Positions 1 through 8,902 of a stretch of DNA of 64,000 nt are shown piece by piece. The notes under the pieces were generated by a model. It worked only from the letters and a program-made list of their open reading frames with translations. It had not been told where the DNA came from and did no database searches. The translations under genes were made by a program, and so were the position numbers. Location of the stretch: contig CAUBPS010000007.1 of assembly GCA_958437935.1 (NCBI GenBank), positions 1 through 64,000 of the forward strand. The letters are read 5' to 3'. Numbering within the stretch: position 1 is the stretch's first letter; each line of letters starts with the position of its first letter. This DNA comes from an uncultured Collinsella sp. GTDB taxonomy: Bacteria; Actinomycetota; Coriobacteriia; Coriobacteriales; Coriobacteriaceae.

Positions 1-55
1 GAGCGTCCGGCTGATAACCGGGAGGTCACAAGTTCGAATCTTGTCAGGTCCACCA
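1..55 (+). tRNA. tRNA-Ile(GAT), 5' end outside the window
   Basis: Bases 1-55 are identical to 225-279 of the complete tRNA-Ile downstream, covering the end of the D-arm, the GAT anticodon (13-15), the T-arm and the encoded CCA. The 5' acceptor strand and most of the D-arm lie before the window. It decodes AUC/AUU. A hairpin terminator follows directly, so this copy ends its own transcript and the Ala-Ile pair is a second unit. Confidence 0.93.
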
Positions 56-67
56 CTTTCTTTCGCA

Positions 68-114
68 ATAAACACCCCAGCGAGAGCCGAGTCGCCGCTG
101 GGGTGTTTATTACT
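68..114 (+). terminator. Intrinsic terminator after the first tRNA-Ile
   Basis: Perfect 15-bp inverted repeat (68-82 with 96-110) with GC-rich core ACCCCAGCG and a T-rich flank. It separates the upstream tRNA-Ile from the tRNA-Ala/tRNA-Ile pair. Confidence 0.75.
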
Positions 115-122
115 GTCTCCGT

Positions 123-198
123 GGGGGTTTAGCTCAGCTGGGAGAGCGCGGGCTTTGCAAGCCTGAGGTCAGGGGTTCGATCCCCCTAACCTCCACCA
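123..198 (+). tRNA. tRNA-Ala(TGC)
   Basis: Full cloverleaf. The acceptor strands GGGGGTT (123-129) and AACCTCC (188-194) pair and contain the G3-U70 wobble that identifies alanine tRNA. The TGC anticodon is at 156-158 and CCA is encoded at 196-198. It lies 4 nt before tRNA-Ile, so the two are probably cotranscribed. No 16S or 23S sequence flanks the pair, unlike the usual rRNA-spacer arrangement. Confidence 0.96.
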
Positions 199-202
199 TG
201 AT

Positions 203-279
203 GGACCTGTAGCTCAGTTGGTTAGAGCGTCCGGCTGATAACCGGGAGGTCACAAGTTCGAATCTTGTCAGGTCCACCA
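203..279 (+). tRNA. tRNA-Ile(GAT)
   Basis: Complete 77-nt cloverleaf. Acceptor GGACCTG (203-209) pairs with CAGGTCC (269-275), the GAT anticodon is at 237-239 and CCA is encoded at 277-279. The shared 55 nt are identical to the partial copy at the window start, so isoleucine tRNA is duplicated here. Confidence 0.96.
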
Positions 280-290
280 TCAAAACTGTG

Positions 291-325
291 AAGAGCCTCG
301 GGGCAATTGCCTCGGGGCTTTTTTC
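291..325 (+). terminator. Intrinsic terminator of the tRNA-Ala/Ile unit
   Basis: Near-perfect 16-bp hairpin (291-306 with 307-322, three G-T wobbles) centred on AATT and ending in a run of six T. Confidence 0.85.
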
Positions 326-438
326 TTGTCTGCGATAAATCTCATTTTGGTTTTGTGTGCTGGGCGAAAGATTGGGTAGTATAGCTATTCAATGCGGCGG
401 GCTGCCGCGTGTTAACCGCTACGTACCGGAGGTGTTCC

Positions 439-939
439 ATGGTTCGTGTCGACATAGAGACCATCGTCATGGCCGCCGGTCCCGTGCCATCGCTTATCGT
501 GCTTCGTGAGCGCAGCAGCAAATCGGACTCGCCCGCGCCACTGCGCTCCCTTTCCATTCAGACTGGTTCGTTTGAAGCTGCTGCCATCAGCCGCGGCATC
601 GATAGCGGCCGCGCCGAGCGCCCGATTACCCATGACCTGCTGCTCGATACCGTTGACGCCCTGGGCGCCAAGCTCGAGCGCATCGAGATCGTTCGCGCCG
701 AGCCGCCGGTGTTCTACGCGACGATCGTCGTACTGGCCGATGGCGAGGAGCGCAAGATCGACGCCCGCCCCAGTGACGCCATTGCCCTTGCCGTGCGCAG
801 CAATGCCCCCATGTTTGTGGAGGACGACATCATGAATCGCCTGGGCACTGTTTCCACCCACGCCGAGGATGTCGACGACGAGCAGGAGTTCGAGAAGTTC
901 GACGAGTTCGTCCATACGCTCTCCCCCGATGACTTCTAA
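439..939 (+). CDS. BFN (DUF151) bifunctional-nuclease family protein
   Basis: The 166-residue product carries the family hallmark DARPSDAIALAVR in its second half, preceded by a beta-rich stretch (residues 75-115). The family was named after plant proteins with reported RNase/DNase activity; its bacterial role is poorly defined, so no reaction is assigned. ATG at 439 was chosen because GGAGG (428-432) sits 6 nt upstream; a GTG at 409 in the same frame lacks such a site. An acidic C-terminal tail follows the domain. The next gene begins 31 nt downstream, and the three small genes before typA probably form one unit. Confidence 0.85.
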   Translation: MVRVDIETIVMAAGPVPSLIVLRERSSKSDSPAPLRSLSIQTGSFEAAAISRGIDSGRAERPITHDLLLDTVDALGAKLERIEIVRAEPPVFYATIVVLADGEERKIDARPSDAIALAVRSNAPMFVEDDIMNRLGTVSTHAEDVDDEQEFEKFDEFVHTLSPDDF

Positions 940-969
940 ATGTCTGGCACGCGAGCGGAGAGGTCGCTG

Positions 970-1326
970 ATGGGTACCCGCGTATCGGCTGAAGCGGCCG
1001 CCATCGCGCGTGAAGCCCAGATGCGCTCGGAGGCATCCGAGGCTGCCCGCATCGCCTATGTGACGCAGGCCCGCACGCTTCGCGAGCGCCGTGGCTCCTA
1101 TATCAAGATGGTTGTCATCTCCGCCCTTGTCGCGGCAATCTGCTCGCGCCTTCGTGGTACAGTTGGTGCGCTTGGGTTTTCGATTTCAACAGGCTTGGTA
1201 ATCTGGGGTGTGGTCGATGCGGTCATGCTGACCAACCAGATCAAGGTGCTCGACAAGCGCGCGGCAGATATGATGCGCGCCCGCGATGCTGCCGCCAAGA
1301 TCGCTGCCGAGGCGCAAGAACTGTAA
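970..1326 (+). CDS. Small membrane protein of unknown function
   Basis: 118 residues. An alanine/arginine-rich, probably helical soluble segment (1-45) is followed by two hydrophobic stretches (about 48-62 and 66-88) and a charged helical C-terminus. I do not recognise a family. An ATG at 940 directly abuts the previous stop codon, but the ATG at 970 has GGAGAGG 6 nt upstream and is preferred. The two membrane segments joined by a short loop suggest a hairpin with both soluble ends on the same face. Confidence 0.7.
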   Translation: MGTRVSAEAAAIAREAQMRSEASEAARIAYVTQARTLRERRGSYIKMVVISALVAAICSRLRGTVGALGFSISTGLVIWGVVDAVMLTNQIKVLDKRAADMMRARDAAAKIAAEAQEL

Positions 1327-1356
1327 CGACGCCAGACTCGATGGGAAGGTCTAAAG

Positions 1357-1806
1357 ATGGCACAGGATATGCAGGACGCCGGTAACGTCTCCGCCGAGCT
1401 CGACGCCATGGTGTGCGATCTGATTGGCGCCTTCTTGGACGACCTGGCCGCGGGTGAGAACCCGGGCGTGGTCGTGGCAATTGAGGACGCTGCTTCCAAC
1501 CGCTATCTGGCGGCGCTCGACGAGGATGGCGAAGAGGCGTGCCTCGAGGCTGCCACCAACTTTATCTCCGAGCATAAGATGGGTCTTAAGGACGAGGGGC
1601 TGGGCCGTATCGCCCGCTATGCCATCGGCTACACCGGTTGTGTCGAAATTGACGGCGGCTACCACGATGCCCTGCTCGTGAGTTTCTTCGAGACCACGCT
1701 CGAGAGCGGTTTTTCGGCATATGTGCTGTATGAGGGCATGGGCGCCGGCGATGGTTTTATGTGGAGCGACCCTGAACCTGCAGGTGAGGAAACCCCTCTT
1801 ATCTAA
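1357..1806 (+). CDS. Acidic hypothetical protein
   Basis: 149 residues, strongly acidic, with no signal peptide or membrane segment. Alternating helical and strand-like segments suggest a small cytoplasmic alpha/beta domain, but no recognisable motif is present. It starts 30 nt after the membrane-protein gene behind a GAAGG-type ribosome site. The gap to typA (117 nt) is long enough to hold a separate promoter. Confidence 0.7.
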   Translation: MAQDMQDAGNVSAELDAMVCDLIGAFLDDLAAGENPGVVVAIEDAASNRYLAALDEDGEEACLEAATNFISEHKMGLKDEGLGRIARYAIGYTGCVEIDGGYHDALLVSFFETTLESGFSAYVLYEGMGAGDGFMWSDPEPAGEETPLI

Positions 1807-1923
1807 AATCGCTAAAATAAACGAGTTTTCGGTAAAAGGCTCAATATTCCCGCTGAGCGTTGCATCGCTGGGCGGGCCGCATACGCGTGCCGTTTGTATA
1901 TGGATAGAAGATAGGGGAACTAC

Positions 1924-3762
<1,839 letters not shown>

Positions 3763-3790
3763 GCGCTGGGGCTTATAACTGCCAATAAGA

Positions 3791-3825
3791 AAGGGCGTCG
3801 ACCGCAATGGTCGGCGCCCTTTTTG
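3791..3825 (+). terminator. typA terminator
   Basis: GGGCGTCGACC pairs with TGGTCGGCGCCC around a short GCAA loop and is followed by five T. Confidence 0.85.
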
Positions 3826-3850
3826 GTGCAATGGGATCAGGTTGCTTTGC

Positions 3851-3888
3851 GCCACCACAAAGGTGCCTGGCCCTTTTGTGGTGGTTGG
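3851..3888. repeat. CCACCACAAAGG hairpin repeat
   Basis: CCACCACAAAGG (3852-3863) faces CCTTTTGTGGTGG (3872-3884) around an 8-nt loop. The same arms recur at 36107-36150 and inside 38902-38964, so this is a dispersed stem-loop. It lies between convergent genes. Confidence 0.7.
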
Positions 3889-3891
3889 CGG

Positions 3892-5037
3892 CTAGGCGGT
3901 GGGGAGTCCTGGCGTGTTAGCCGGCTGCTGCGGCTTGAGGTGGGCGTTGCGCCAGATGATCTGGATGGCGTAGCCGAGCGTGAAGACGAAGGCTACACCG
4001 CTGACAAAGTTGCCCATAAGAGGAAGTGCCGTGAGTGCGCCCGCGACGATACCGCCCACGGCGGCCATGGCGTAGCGGTTTTGGTTGTGTCCGACCATGC
4101 GCGCGACCGCGGTGCCCGTAAATGCCGCCGAGACCAAAGCGATGCCGATGACGCCGCACATGAGGGCGGCGGCGAGCGACAGGCCTGCAATCGAGATGAT
4201 GAGCAGCAGCACGGCGGGAGCGACGGCGACCGTGCCCAGAAGACCACTTACCCACAGCGGCATGGGACGCTGATGGAGCATGCCGGCAGCGCTGGCGGTT
4301 GCGCGTGGAAAGACAAGCTCAAGCAGGATGGCGACAAAGCAGGTGGAAAGCGCCGCGGCAACGATGCCGCCGATAATGTCGTTGGCCGTAGAGGTGTTCT
4401 CGTTCTCGGTCCGGTCGATCTTGAGAGCTCCGACCTGGGCGCCCTCGGCCCGCTCGGGGTCCTGTGAGACGTGGGCGTTCACCGTGCCGGTGATGCGGGC
4501 GTTTTTACCCAGGATGAGCTTGTCGGCCCAGACCTCAACATCGCCATCGACGGTGCCGTCGATGGTTACGGTGTCGCCGGCAAGCGCCGCCGATTTGGCG
4601 GAGCCGCGCAGGGCGACCGTTTCGCCTGCCGCGTAAAAACAGTTGGCGGTGCTGCCGGTGTTGAGCACGACGTGCTGGCCGGCCACCGTGACGCTGCCAT
4701 CGATTGCGGTTTTGGCGATATCGATGGTGCGTGCCGCCAGACGAACGGCGCCGCCTACGGTGCAATCGCGAATCGACAGGTTCTCACCCGCCGCGATAAT
4801 ATCGCGGCCGATGGAGGCGTCGTCTAGGTTGAGACTTTGGCCGGCCCAGTACAGGTCGCCTTCGATACCGGACGGAGTTGAGTCAACTTCGGTTGCGAGC
4901 ACGTTTCCCGCGGTGTCGGTGCCGGCGAACGACACCGTGGGAAGTGCGGTGAGCGCGAGCGCAATCAGCGCGAATAGGATGGTGATGCGGGCCTGCGCTT
5001 TGTGGCGCCGGATCGACGGTACTTGGTTGCAAGGCAT
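3892..5037 (-). CDS. Exported bactofilin-like membrane protein
   Basis: 381 residues. A positively charged start and hydrophobic segment (about 18-40) ending in an SFAG-like site suggest a signal peptide or anchor. Residues about 45-200 form a repetitive beta-solenoid-type region of short strand repeats (GDLYWAG, GRDIIAAG, GGAVRLAA, GSVTVAG), typical of polymer-forming bactofilin domains. The C-terminal half holds four to five hydrophobic segments (about 220-365). Such membrane-coupled proteins may scaffold envelope machinery; this is inference. ATG at 5037 has GAAGGA 6 nt upstream. A perfect palindrome lies just upstream of the ribosome site. Confidence 0.78.
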   Translation of the reverse strand: MPCNQVPSIRRHKAQARITILFALIALALTALPTVSFAGTDTAGNVLATEVDSTPSGIEGDLYWAGQSLNLDDASIGRDIIAAGENLSIRDCTVGGAVRLAARTIDIAKTAIDGSVTVAGQHVVLNTGSTANCFYAAGETVALRGSAKSAALAGDTVTIDGTVDGDVEVWADKLILGKNARITGTVNAHVSQDPERAEGAQVGALKIDRTENENTSTANDIIGGIVAAALSTCFVAILLELVFPRATASAAGMLHQRPMPLWVSGLLGTVAVAPAVLLLIISIAGLSLAAALMCGVIGIALVSAAFTGTAVARMVGHNQNRYAMAAVGGIVAGALTALPLMGNFVSGVAFVFTLGYAIQIIWRNAHLKPQQPANTPGLPTA

Positions 5038-5050
5038 AGTGGATCCTTCG

Positions 5051-5073
5051 TTAGATACTCGACAGGTATCTAA
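5051..5073. promoter_or_regulatory. Candidate operator palindrome
   Basis: TTAGATAC (5051-5058) and GTATCTAA (5066-5073) form a perfect inverted repeat with a 7-nt spacer, 14 nt upstream of the start codon of the bactofilin-like gene. Its size and position fit a dimeric repressor site of the PadR or TetR kind. No cognate regulator gene is adjacent. Confidence 0.4.
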
Positions 5074-5143
5074 CAGGGTACCCAACGCGCGGGCGCTCTA
5101 AAAGAATCTCTCGGTTGCATTTCGAGGGGTTGTGCTGTGCTAC

Positions 5144-5833
5144 CTACTTTTTACGGTGCAAAAAGCGCGCGATGTCTTCCTCGGTAGGGCTTTTAATGTC
5201 AAAGCGCAGTGATAGCCAACGCAGCCCCATGGTCACCACAACGCATACGACCAGCGCGGCAACATTGCTCATGAGGCCGCTCATGACGAGGGCTACATAG
5301 CTTGCCGATCCGGCGATGGCCGCGATGGCATAGAAGTTGGTGCGTTGGAAAATGCCCGGGACCACGCCCATAAAGCCGTCGCGCAGCATGCCGCCGCCCA
5401 CGGCGGTAAAGAAGCCCATCATGATACATACGGCGGGCGCAAATCCGTACACCAACGCCTTGTCCGCGCCGGTTGCTGCATAGATGCCGACCGAGATGAT
5501 GTCGAGCAGGGGAATGAGTTTTTCGGGCTTATCGACGATTGCCGGGAAGATATAGATGATGGCGGCTGTGGCGATGGAGAGCGGTAGTGCCATGGGCTGG
5601 TTGAGGATGTAGACGTTGCCGACCTGGAGCGTCATATCGCGCAAAAGACCGCCGCCCAGACCGCAGACCACCGCGAGCGCGACCGCGCCCACCAGGTCGA
5701 GCTTGTGCTCGCGAGCGACCAGCACGCCCGAGATCGATGCCGCGACAACGGCGAACATCTCGAGCCAAAATGGGATAGCGACCATGGCATCCGAGGCGTG
5801 TGAAGTAACAGTCATAGCGGCGACGACGGGCAA
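5144..5833 (-). CDS. UPF0126/TRIC-type membrane channel protein
   Basis: 229 residues with six to seven hydrophobic helices. Two internal repeats carry the paired family signature, GLGGGLLRD in the first half and AVGGGMLRD in the second, as in YicG/UPF0126 proteins now grouped with trimeric intracellular cation channels. The substrate is unproven, and glycine or cations have been suggested for relatives. A TTG start at 5833 is chosen because AAAGGA lies 7 nt upstream; the next ATG (5815) has no ribosome site. A basic tail follows the last helix. It is apparently monocistronic. Confidence 0.87.
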   Translation of the reverse strand: MPVVAAMTVTSHASDAMVAIPFWLEMFAVVAASISGVLVAREHKLDLVGAVALAVVCGLGGGLLRDMTLQVGNVYILNQPMALPLSIATAAIIYIFPAIVDKPEKLIPLLDIISVGIYAATGADKALVYGFAPAVCIMMGFFTAVGGGMLRDGFMGVVPGIFQRTNFYAIAAIAGSASYVALVMSGLMSNVAALVVCVVVTMGLRWLSLRFDIKSPTEEDIARFLHRKK

Positions 5834-5948
5834 GATGAGGTCCTTTGATTCTCGGGTTTGAACAATGCCCGTACATAGTACATGGTTGGCGGCGATTGAG
5901 ACCCTATTGCTCGGCAAACGGTAGGGACTGGGAACGGTCATGGGTACC

Positions 5949-6013
5949 AAACATGTACATCAGCCTCCAAAGATGCCGAAAAATGTCGTTTTTGGAGGGT
6001 GATGTACATGTTT
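5949..6013. repeat. 23-bp inverted repeat with 19-nt loop
   Basis: The arms 5949-5971 and 5991-6013 are complementary over 23 bp with one mismatch (inner end CCTCCAAA/TTTGGAGG, outer end AAACATGTACAT). The loop is 5972-5990. There is no T-run, so it is not a typical terminator. It lies just upstream of the UPF0126 gene and next to the rearranged tRNA-Ser fragment. Confidence 0.75.
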
Positions 6014-6058
6014 GAGATTCAAGGTGAAATCGAAAGCAATGGGGGACGTGGCTGAATA

Positions 6059-6198
6059 GGAGGGATGTCCAAATTTTGAGCGGAGCTCAAAATTTATTCG
6101 GTCGGCTTGCGCCGACCGCGCTGCGCTAAAAACGCGCCACTGGCGCGTTTTCTTTACGCTCCGCGTCCTGACGGGTTCGAATCCCTCCTCCTCCGCCG
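6059..6198 (+). other. tRNA-Ser-like fragment interrupted by three hairpins
   Basis: Bases 6173-6197 repeat exactly, in inverted orientation, the T-loop and 3' acceptor strand of the neighbouring tRNA-Ser(CGA). GGAGGGA at 6059-6065 could serve as a weak 5' acceptor strand. Anticodon and D-arm are absent. Instead there are three perfect hairpins: 6071-6095 (11-bp stem AAATTTTGAGC), 6099-6118 (8-bp CGGTCGGC) and 6129-6151 (11-bp AAAACGCGCCA) followed by TTTTCTTT. The T-stem is also mispaired at two positions and the 3' end reads CCG, not CCA, so it is not a functional tRNA. Confidence 0.6.
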
Positions 6199-6222
6199 TA
6201 TTTGCTTGTAAGGGACTCTAAA

Positions 6223-6252
6223 CAAAAAAGCCCCCGTTTTCGGGAGCTTTCT
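6223..6252 (-). terminator. Terminator of tRNA-Ser(CGA)
   Basis: Read on the minus strand, AAGCTCCCG pairs with CGGGGGCTT around AAAA and ends in six T. Confidence 0.8.
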
Positions 6253-6261
6253 CAACCAAAA

Positions 6262-6352
6262 TGGCGGAGGAGGAGGGATTCGAACCCTCGTGACCTTATA
6301 CAGGCCAAACGGTTTTCGAGACCGCCGCATTCAACCACTCTGCCACCCCTCC
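6262..6352 (-). tRNA. tRNA-Ser(CGA)
   Basis: 91-nt class II tRNA with a long variable arm. Acceptor GGAGGGG (6346-6352, minus strand) pairs with CTCCTCC, the anticodon loop reads CTCGAAA (CGA anticodon) and CCA is encoded at 6262-6264. It decodes UCG. Its 3' 25 bases are duplicated in inverted orientation at 6173-6197. Confidence 0.95.
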
Positions 6353-6362
6353 GCGTGGGGTA

Positions 6363-6391
6363 AAAACAAAGCAGGCTCGAAGGCCTGCTTT
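6363..6391 (-). terminator. Terminator of tRNA-Ser(GGA)
   Basis: AAAGCAGGC/GCCTGCTTT hairpin followed by TTGTTTTTA on the minus strand, just before tRNA-Ser(CGA). Confidence 0.75.
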
Positions 6392-6400
6392 GGAATTAAC

Positions 6401-6491
6401 TGGCGGAGAGTCAGGGATTTGAACCCTGGAGACGCTTTTGACGCCTACACGATTTCCAATCGTGCTCCTTCGGCCACTCGGACAACTCTCC
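6401..6491 (-). tRNA. tRNA-Ser(GGA)
   Basis: 91-nt class II tRNA. GGAGAGT (6485-6491, minus strand) pairs with ACTCTCC (6405-6411), the anticodon stem-loop ACGATTGGAAATCGT gives a GGA anticodon, there is a long variable arm and CCA is encoded at 6401-6403. It decodes UCC/UCU. It has its own terminator, so the two serine tRNAs are separate units. Confidence 0.95.
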
Positions 6492-6931
6492 GTTAAATGC
6501 GAAAGTTAGTATACACGAGGAATCGTAAGGTGCAAGCCGAAAACTTAGCATTTTTTGATCCATAGCGTTTCGCGCTATGCCTAAAACGCGCGGCACATGC
6601 AGTCTGACCAGCTAAATCGTGCTAAGCGAATTGTTCAAAAAAGGACTTTATAGACCAAGAGCAAACGAATTAAAAATCTTTTTGGTGATCAATTAGGCCA
6701 CTGGTATGCATTTTGCGACCACAGCCTTGTGCCCGTTGACCTGCGGCTTGGCTCAGCTTGTCCCCGCGGCACCGTATCTTGTCCACAAATCCGTCAAGCT
6801 CTTGGTCGGCATTTGGTTGGAATGCGCATGAAATGCCGTGTGAGTATGGACATATGTGGAGGTCATGAGGTTGTAGCTGCATATTCTTGCAGCCTGGGAG
6901 GTTGAAAGATATTATTACCAAGTCTTTTCCT
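6492..6931. other. Non-coding gap between tRNA-Ser(GGA) and the rpsF leader
   Basis: This 440-bp, comparatively AT-rich stretch holds no convincing gene. A 7-bp hairpin CATAGCG/CGCTATG is at 6561-6579. The minus-strand tRNA promoter and the rpsF operon promoter must lie here, but I see no clear consensus pair. Confidence 0.5.
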
Positions 6932-6960
6932 GCTTCAGGCGCACCTTCACGACCTGAAGC
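6932..6960 (+). promoter_or_regulatory. Leader hairpin before rpsF, possible S6:S18 autoregulatory element
   Basis: GCTTCAGG (6932-6939) and CCTGAAGC (6953-6960) form an 8-bp stem closing a 13-nt loop with CACCTTCACG, 12 nt before the strong site GAGGAGGT. rpsF-rpsR operons in many bacteria carry an S6:S18-binding hairpin at this position. The position fits; I cannot confirm the conserved nucleotides. Confidence 0.35.
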
Positions 6961-6986
6961 CACATTTGCCCAGAGGAGGTGACAAT

Positions 6987-7280
6987 ATGAAGGCTTATGA
7001 ACTGCTGTTCTTTGTTGACCCGTCGCTCGACCCCGAGACTCGTCTCGCTGTTATGAAGCGTATCGATACCACGATCGCTGAGGGCGCTGGCAAGGTCGAC
7101 TCCGTTGACGAGTGGGGCAAGCGCAAGCTCGCCTACGAGATCAACGACCTCACCGATGGTGACTACACCCTCATCAACTTCCACGCAGATCCTACCCAGA
7201 TCGCCGAGCTTGATCGCGTCCTGCGCATCACCGACGCTGTGGTCCGCCACATGATCGTCCGTCGCGACGACCAGGAGTAA
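6987..7280 (+). CDS. rpsF: 30S ribosomal protein S6
   Basis: 97-residue S6. It opens with the typical YELLFFVDP strand, has EWGKRKLAYEI in the middle and ends in the RNA-facing strand with RITDAVVRHMIVR. S6 binds the 16S central domain as a heterodimer with S18, encoded two genes downstream. ATG 6987 follows GAGGAGGT by 6 nt; seven in-frame codons upstream are not used. First gene of rpsF-ssb-rpsR-rplI. Confidence 0.98.
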   Translation: MKAYELLFFVDPSLDPETRLAVMKRIDTTIAEGAGKVDSVDEWGKRKLAYEINDLTDGDYTLINFHADPTQIAELDRVLRITDAVVRHMIVRRDDQE

Positions 7281-7328
7281 GACTGTCGTTTTGGACTGGG
7301 CTTGTGCCCCAAGAGGAAGTAGTGAGTT

Positions 7329-7784
7329 ATGAGCATCAATCGAGTGAACATCACCGGTAACCTCACGCGTGATCCCGAGCTGCGCGCCACCGCTGGCGGA
7401 ACCCAGGTTCTGTCCTTTGGCGTCGCCGTGAACGATCGTCGCCGCAACCCGCAGACTGGCGAGTGGGAGGACTATCCCAACTTTGTCGACTGCACTATGT
7501 TCGGCACGCGCGCCGAGGCCGTGAGCCGTTTCCTGGCAAAGGGAAACAAGGTTGCGATCGAGGGCAAGCTGCGCTACAGCTCTTGGGAGCGCGACGGCCA
7601 GCGCCGGAGCAAGCTTGAGGTCATCGTCGATGAGATCGAGTTTATGAGCTCCCGCGGTGGTCAGGGTGGCTACGATCAGGGCGGTTACGCCCCCGCAGCC
7701 CCTGCAGCGCCCGCACCGCGTCCTGCCGCACCGGTGGCTACGCCGCCCGCGGTCGACGTCTACGATGAGGACATCCCGTTTTAA
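7329..7784 (+). CDS. ssb: Single-stranded DNA-binding protein
   Basis: 151 residues. The OB-fold (1-105) begins INRVNITGNLTRDPELR and includes VNDRRRN and WERDGQRRS segments. A glycine/proline/alanine-rich linker follows, and the conserved acidic tip DEDIPF closes the protein and would recruit replication and repair partners. It acts as a tetramer on exposed single strands. Placement between rpsF and rpsR is the standard bacterial order. Confidence 0.97.
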   Translation: MSINRVNITGNLTRDPELRATAGGTQVLSFGVAVNDRRRNPQTGEWEDYPNFVDCTMFGTRAEAVSRFLAKGNKVAIEGKLRYSSWERDGQRRSKLEVIVDEIEFMSSRGGQGGYDQGGYAPAAPAAPAPRPAAPVATPPAVDVYDEDIPF

Positions 7785-7856
7785 GGGCTGTTCACCTATT
7801 TTTGAGTGAGAGGCGGCTTCGGTTCGCCGAAGTTGCCAAACGAAAGGTATTTTGAC

Positions 7857-8123
7857 ATGGCTAATGATTTTTCTGCACGTCAGCCGCGTCGTAAGTACTG
7901 CCAGTTCTGCAAGGAGAACACTGAGTTCATCGACTATAAGGACACTCAGCTTCTCCGTAAGTACATGACCGACCGTGGCAAGATCAAGCCCCGTCGCGTC
8001 ACTGGCGCTTGCACGCAGCATCAGCATGACATCGCCAACGCCATCAAGCGCGCCCGCGAGATGGCTCTCCTGCCGTACACCGTCCCCGTGGTTTCCTCTC
8101 GTGGCAACCGCGACCGCGGCTAA
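7857..8123 (+). CDS. rpsR: 30S ribosomal protein S18
   Basis: 88 residues. The core contains KYCQFCKENTEFIDYKD and the basic RNA-binding stretch around RGKIKPRRVTGA, followed by the conserved QHQHDIANAIKRARE helix. The CxxC pair at the start is of the zinc-binding S18 form rather than the cysteine-free paralogue seen under zinc limitation; this is inferred from the motif. ATG 7857 follows GAAAGG. The 72-nt gap after ssb contains a GC-rich hairpin around GGCTTCGGTTCGCCGAAG. Confidence 0.97.
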   Translation: MANDFSARQPRRKYCQFCKENTEFIDYKDTQLLRKYMTDRGKIKPRRVTGACTQHQHDIANAIKRAREMALLPYTVPVVSSRGNRDRG

Positions 8124-8138
8124 GAAGGGAGACGCATC

Positions 8139-8678
8139 ATGAAGGTTATTCTTCTCGATGAGATCAAGGGCAAGGGCGGCGAGGGTGACGTCGTAGAGGT
8201 CGCTCAGGGTTACGCTGAGAACTTCCTGTTCCCCAAGAAGCTCGCTGTTGCCGCCACCAAGGGCAACCTCAAGCAGCTTGACGAGCGTCGCAACAACATC
8301 GCCAAGCGCGAGGCCGTCCGTCTGGCTACCGCCAACGAGACCAAGGCTGCCTTCGAGGGCAAGACGGTCACCGTTGACGTCAAGGTCGGCGACGAGGGCA
8401 TCCTCTTTGGCTCCGTTACCGCCGCTATGATCGCTGACGCCATCAAGGCTCAGCTCGGTATGGACATCGACCGCAAGCGCGTCGAGCTCGGTAAGCCCAT
8501 CAAGGTTGCCGGTGCCCACACCGTTGCCATCTCGCTGTACCGCGAGATCAAGGCCGAGGTTGTCGTTCTCGTTGGCGTTACCGCCGAGGAGCTCGCTGCC
8601 GAGGCTGAGGTCGAGGAGGCCGCTGAGGTCGCCGAGGCCGAGACCGCCGAGGTCGAGACTGAGGCTGCTGCCGAGTAG
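8139..8678 (+). CDS. rplI: 50S ribosomal protein L9
   Basis: 179 residues against about 148-150 for most L9. The N-terminal domain starts MKVILLDEIKGKGGEGD and carries the GYAENFLFPKKLA signature. A long connecting helix and the C-terminal domain follow (to about 148). The extra residues form an acidic glutamate/alanine tail to the C-terminus, seen in some actinobacteria and of unknown use. A terminator follows. Confidence 0.96.
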   Translation: MKVILLDEIKGKGGEGDVVEVAQGYAENFLFPKKLAVAATKGNLKQLDERRNNIAKREAVRLATANETKAAFEGKTVTVDVKVGDEGILFGSVTAAMIADAIKAQLGMDIDRKRVELGKPIKVAGAHTVAISLYREIKAEVVVLVGVTAEELAAEAEVEEAAEVAEAETAEVETEAAAE

Positions 8679-8710
8679 CATTTGCTGCAACGCAACAATC
8701 TTGTTCTAAG

Positions 8711-8748
8711 AAGGGCGCTCTGGGAGACCAGGGCGCCCTTTTGTTTTC
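8711..8748 (+). terminator. Terminator of the rpsF-ssb-rpsR-rplI operon
   Basis: AAGGGCGCTCTGG pairs with CCAGGGCGCCCTT around GAGA, then TTTTG and TTTT. Confidence 0.85.
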
Positions 8749-8902
8749 TACGCTTGGCGAGCGCCATGGCAGGCGTTGTGGTGAAGTCCCAAATGCGGGA
8801 CCGTTCATCCGTTTCGTTCGGTGATGATTGCCTGGGCGCGGCCCGTTTTGGGACTGTGGCTGATACTATGGATGCTCGCAAGCGATATGAATGAGGATGC
8901 TC

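Noticed and set aside
1..325. tRNA-Ile/Ala group as part of an rRNA operon
   Set aside because: No 16S, 23S or 5S sequence flanks them; each tRNA unit ends in its own terminator.
6059..6198. tmRNA or selenocysteine tRNA
   Set aside because: Length, the missing tag frame, the absent UCA anticodon and the mispaired T-stem exclude both.
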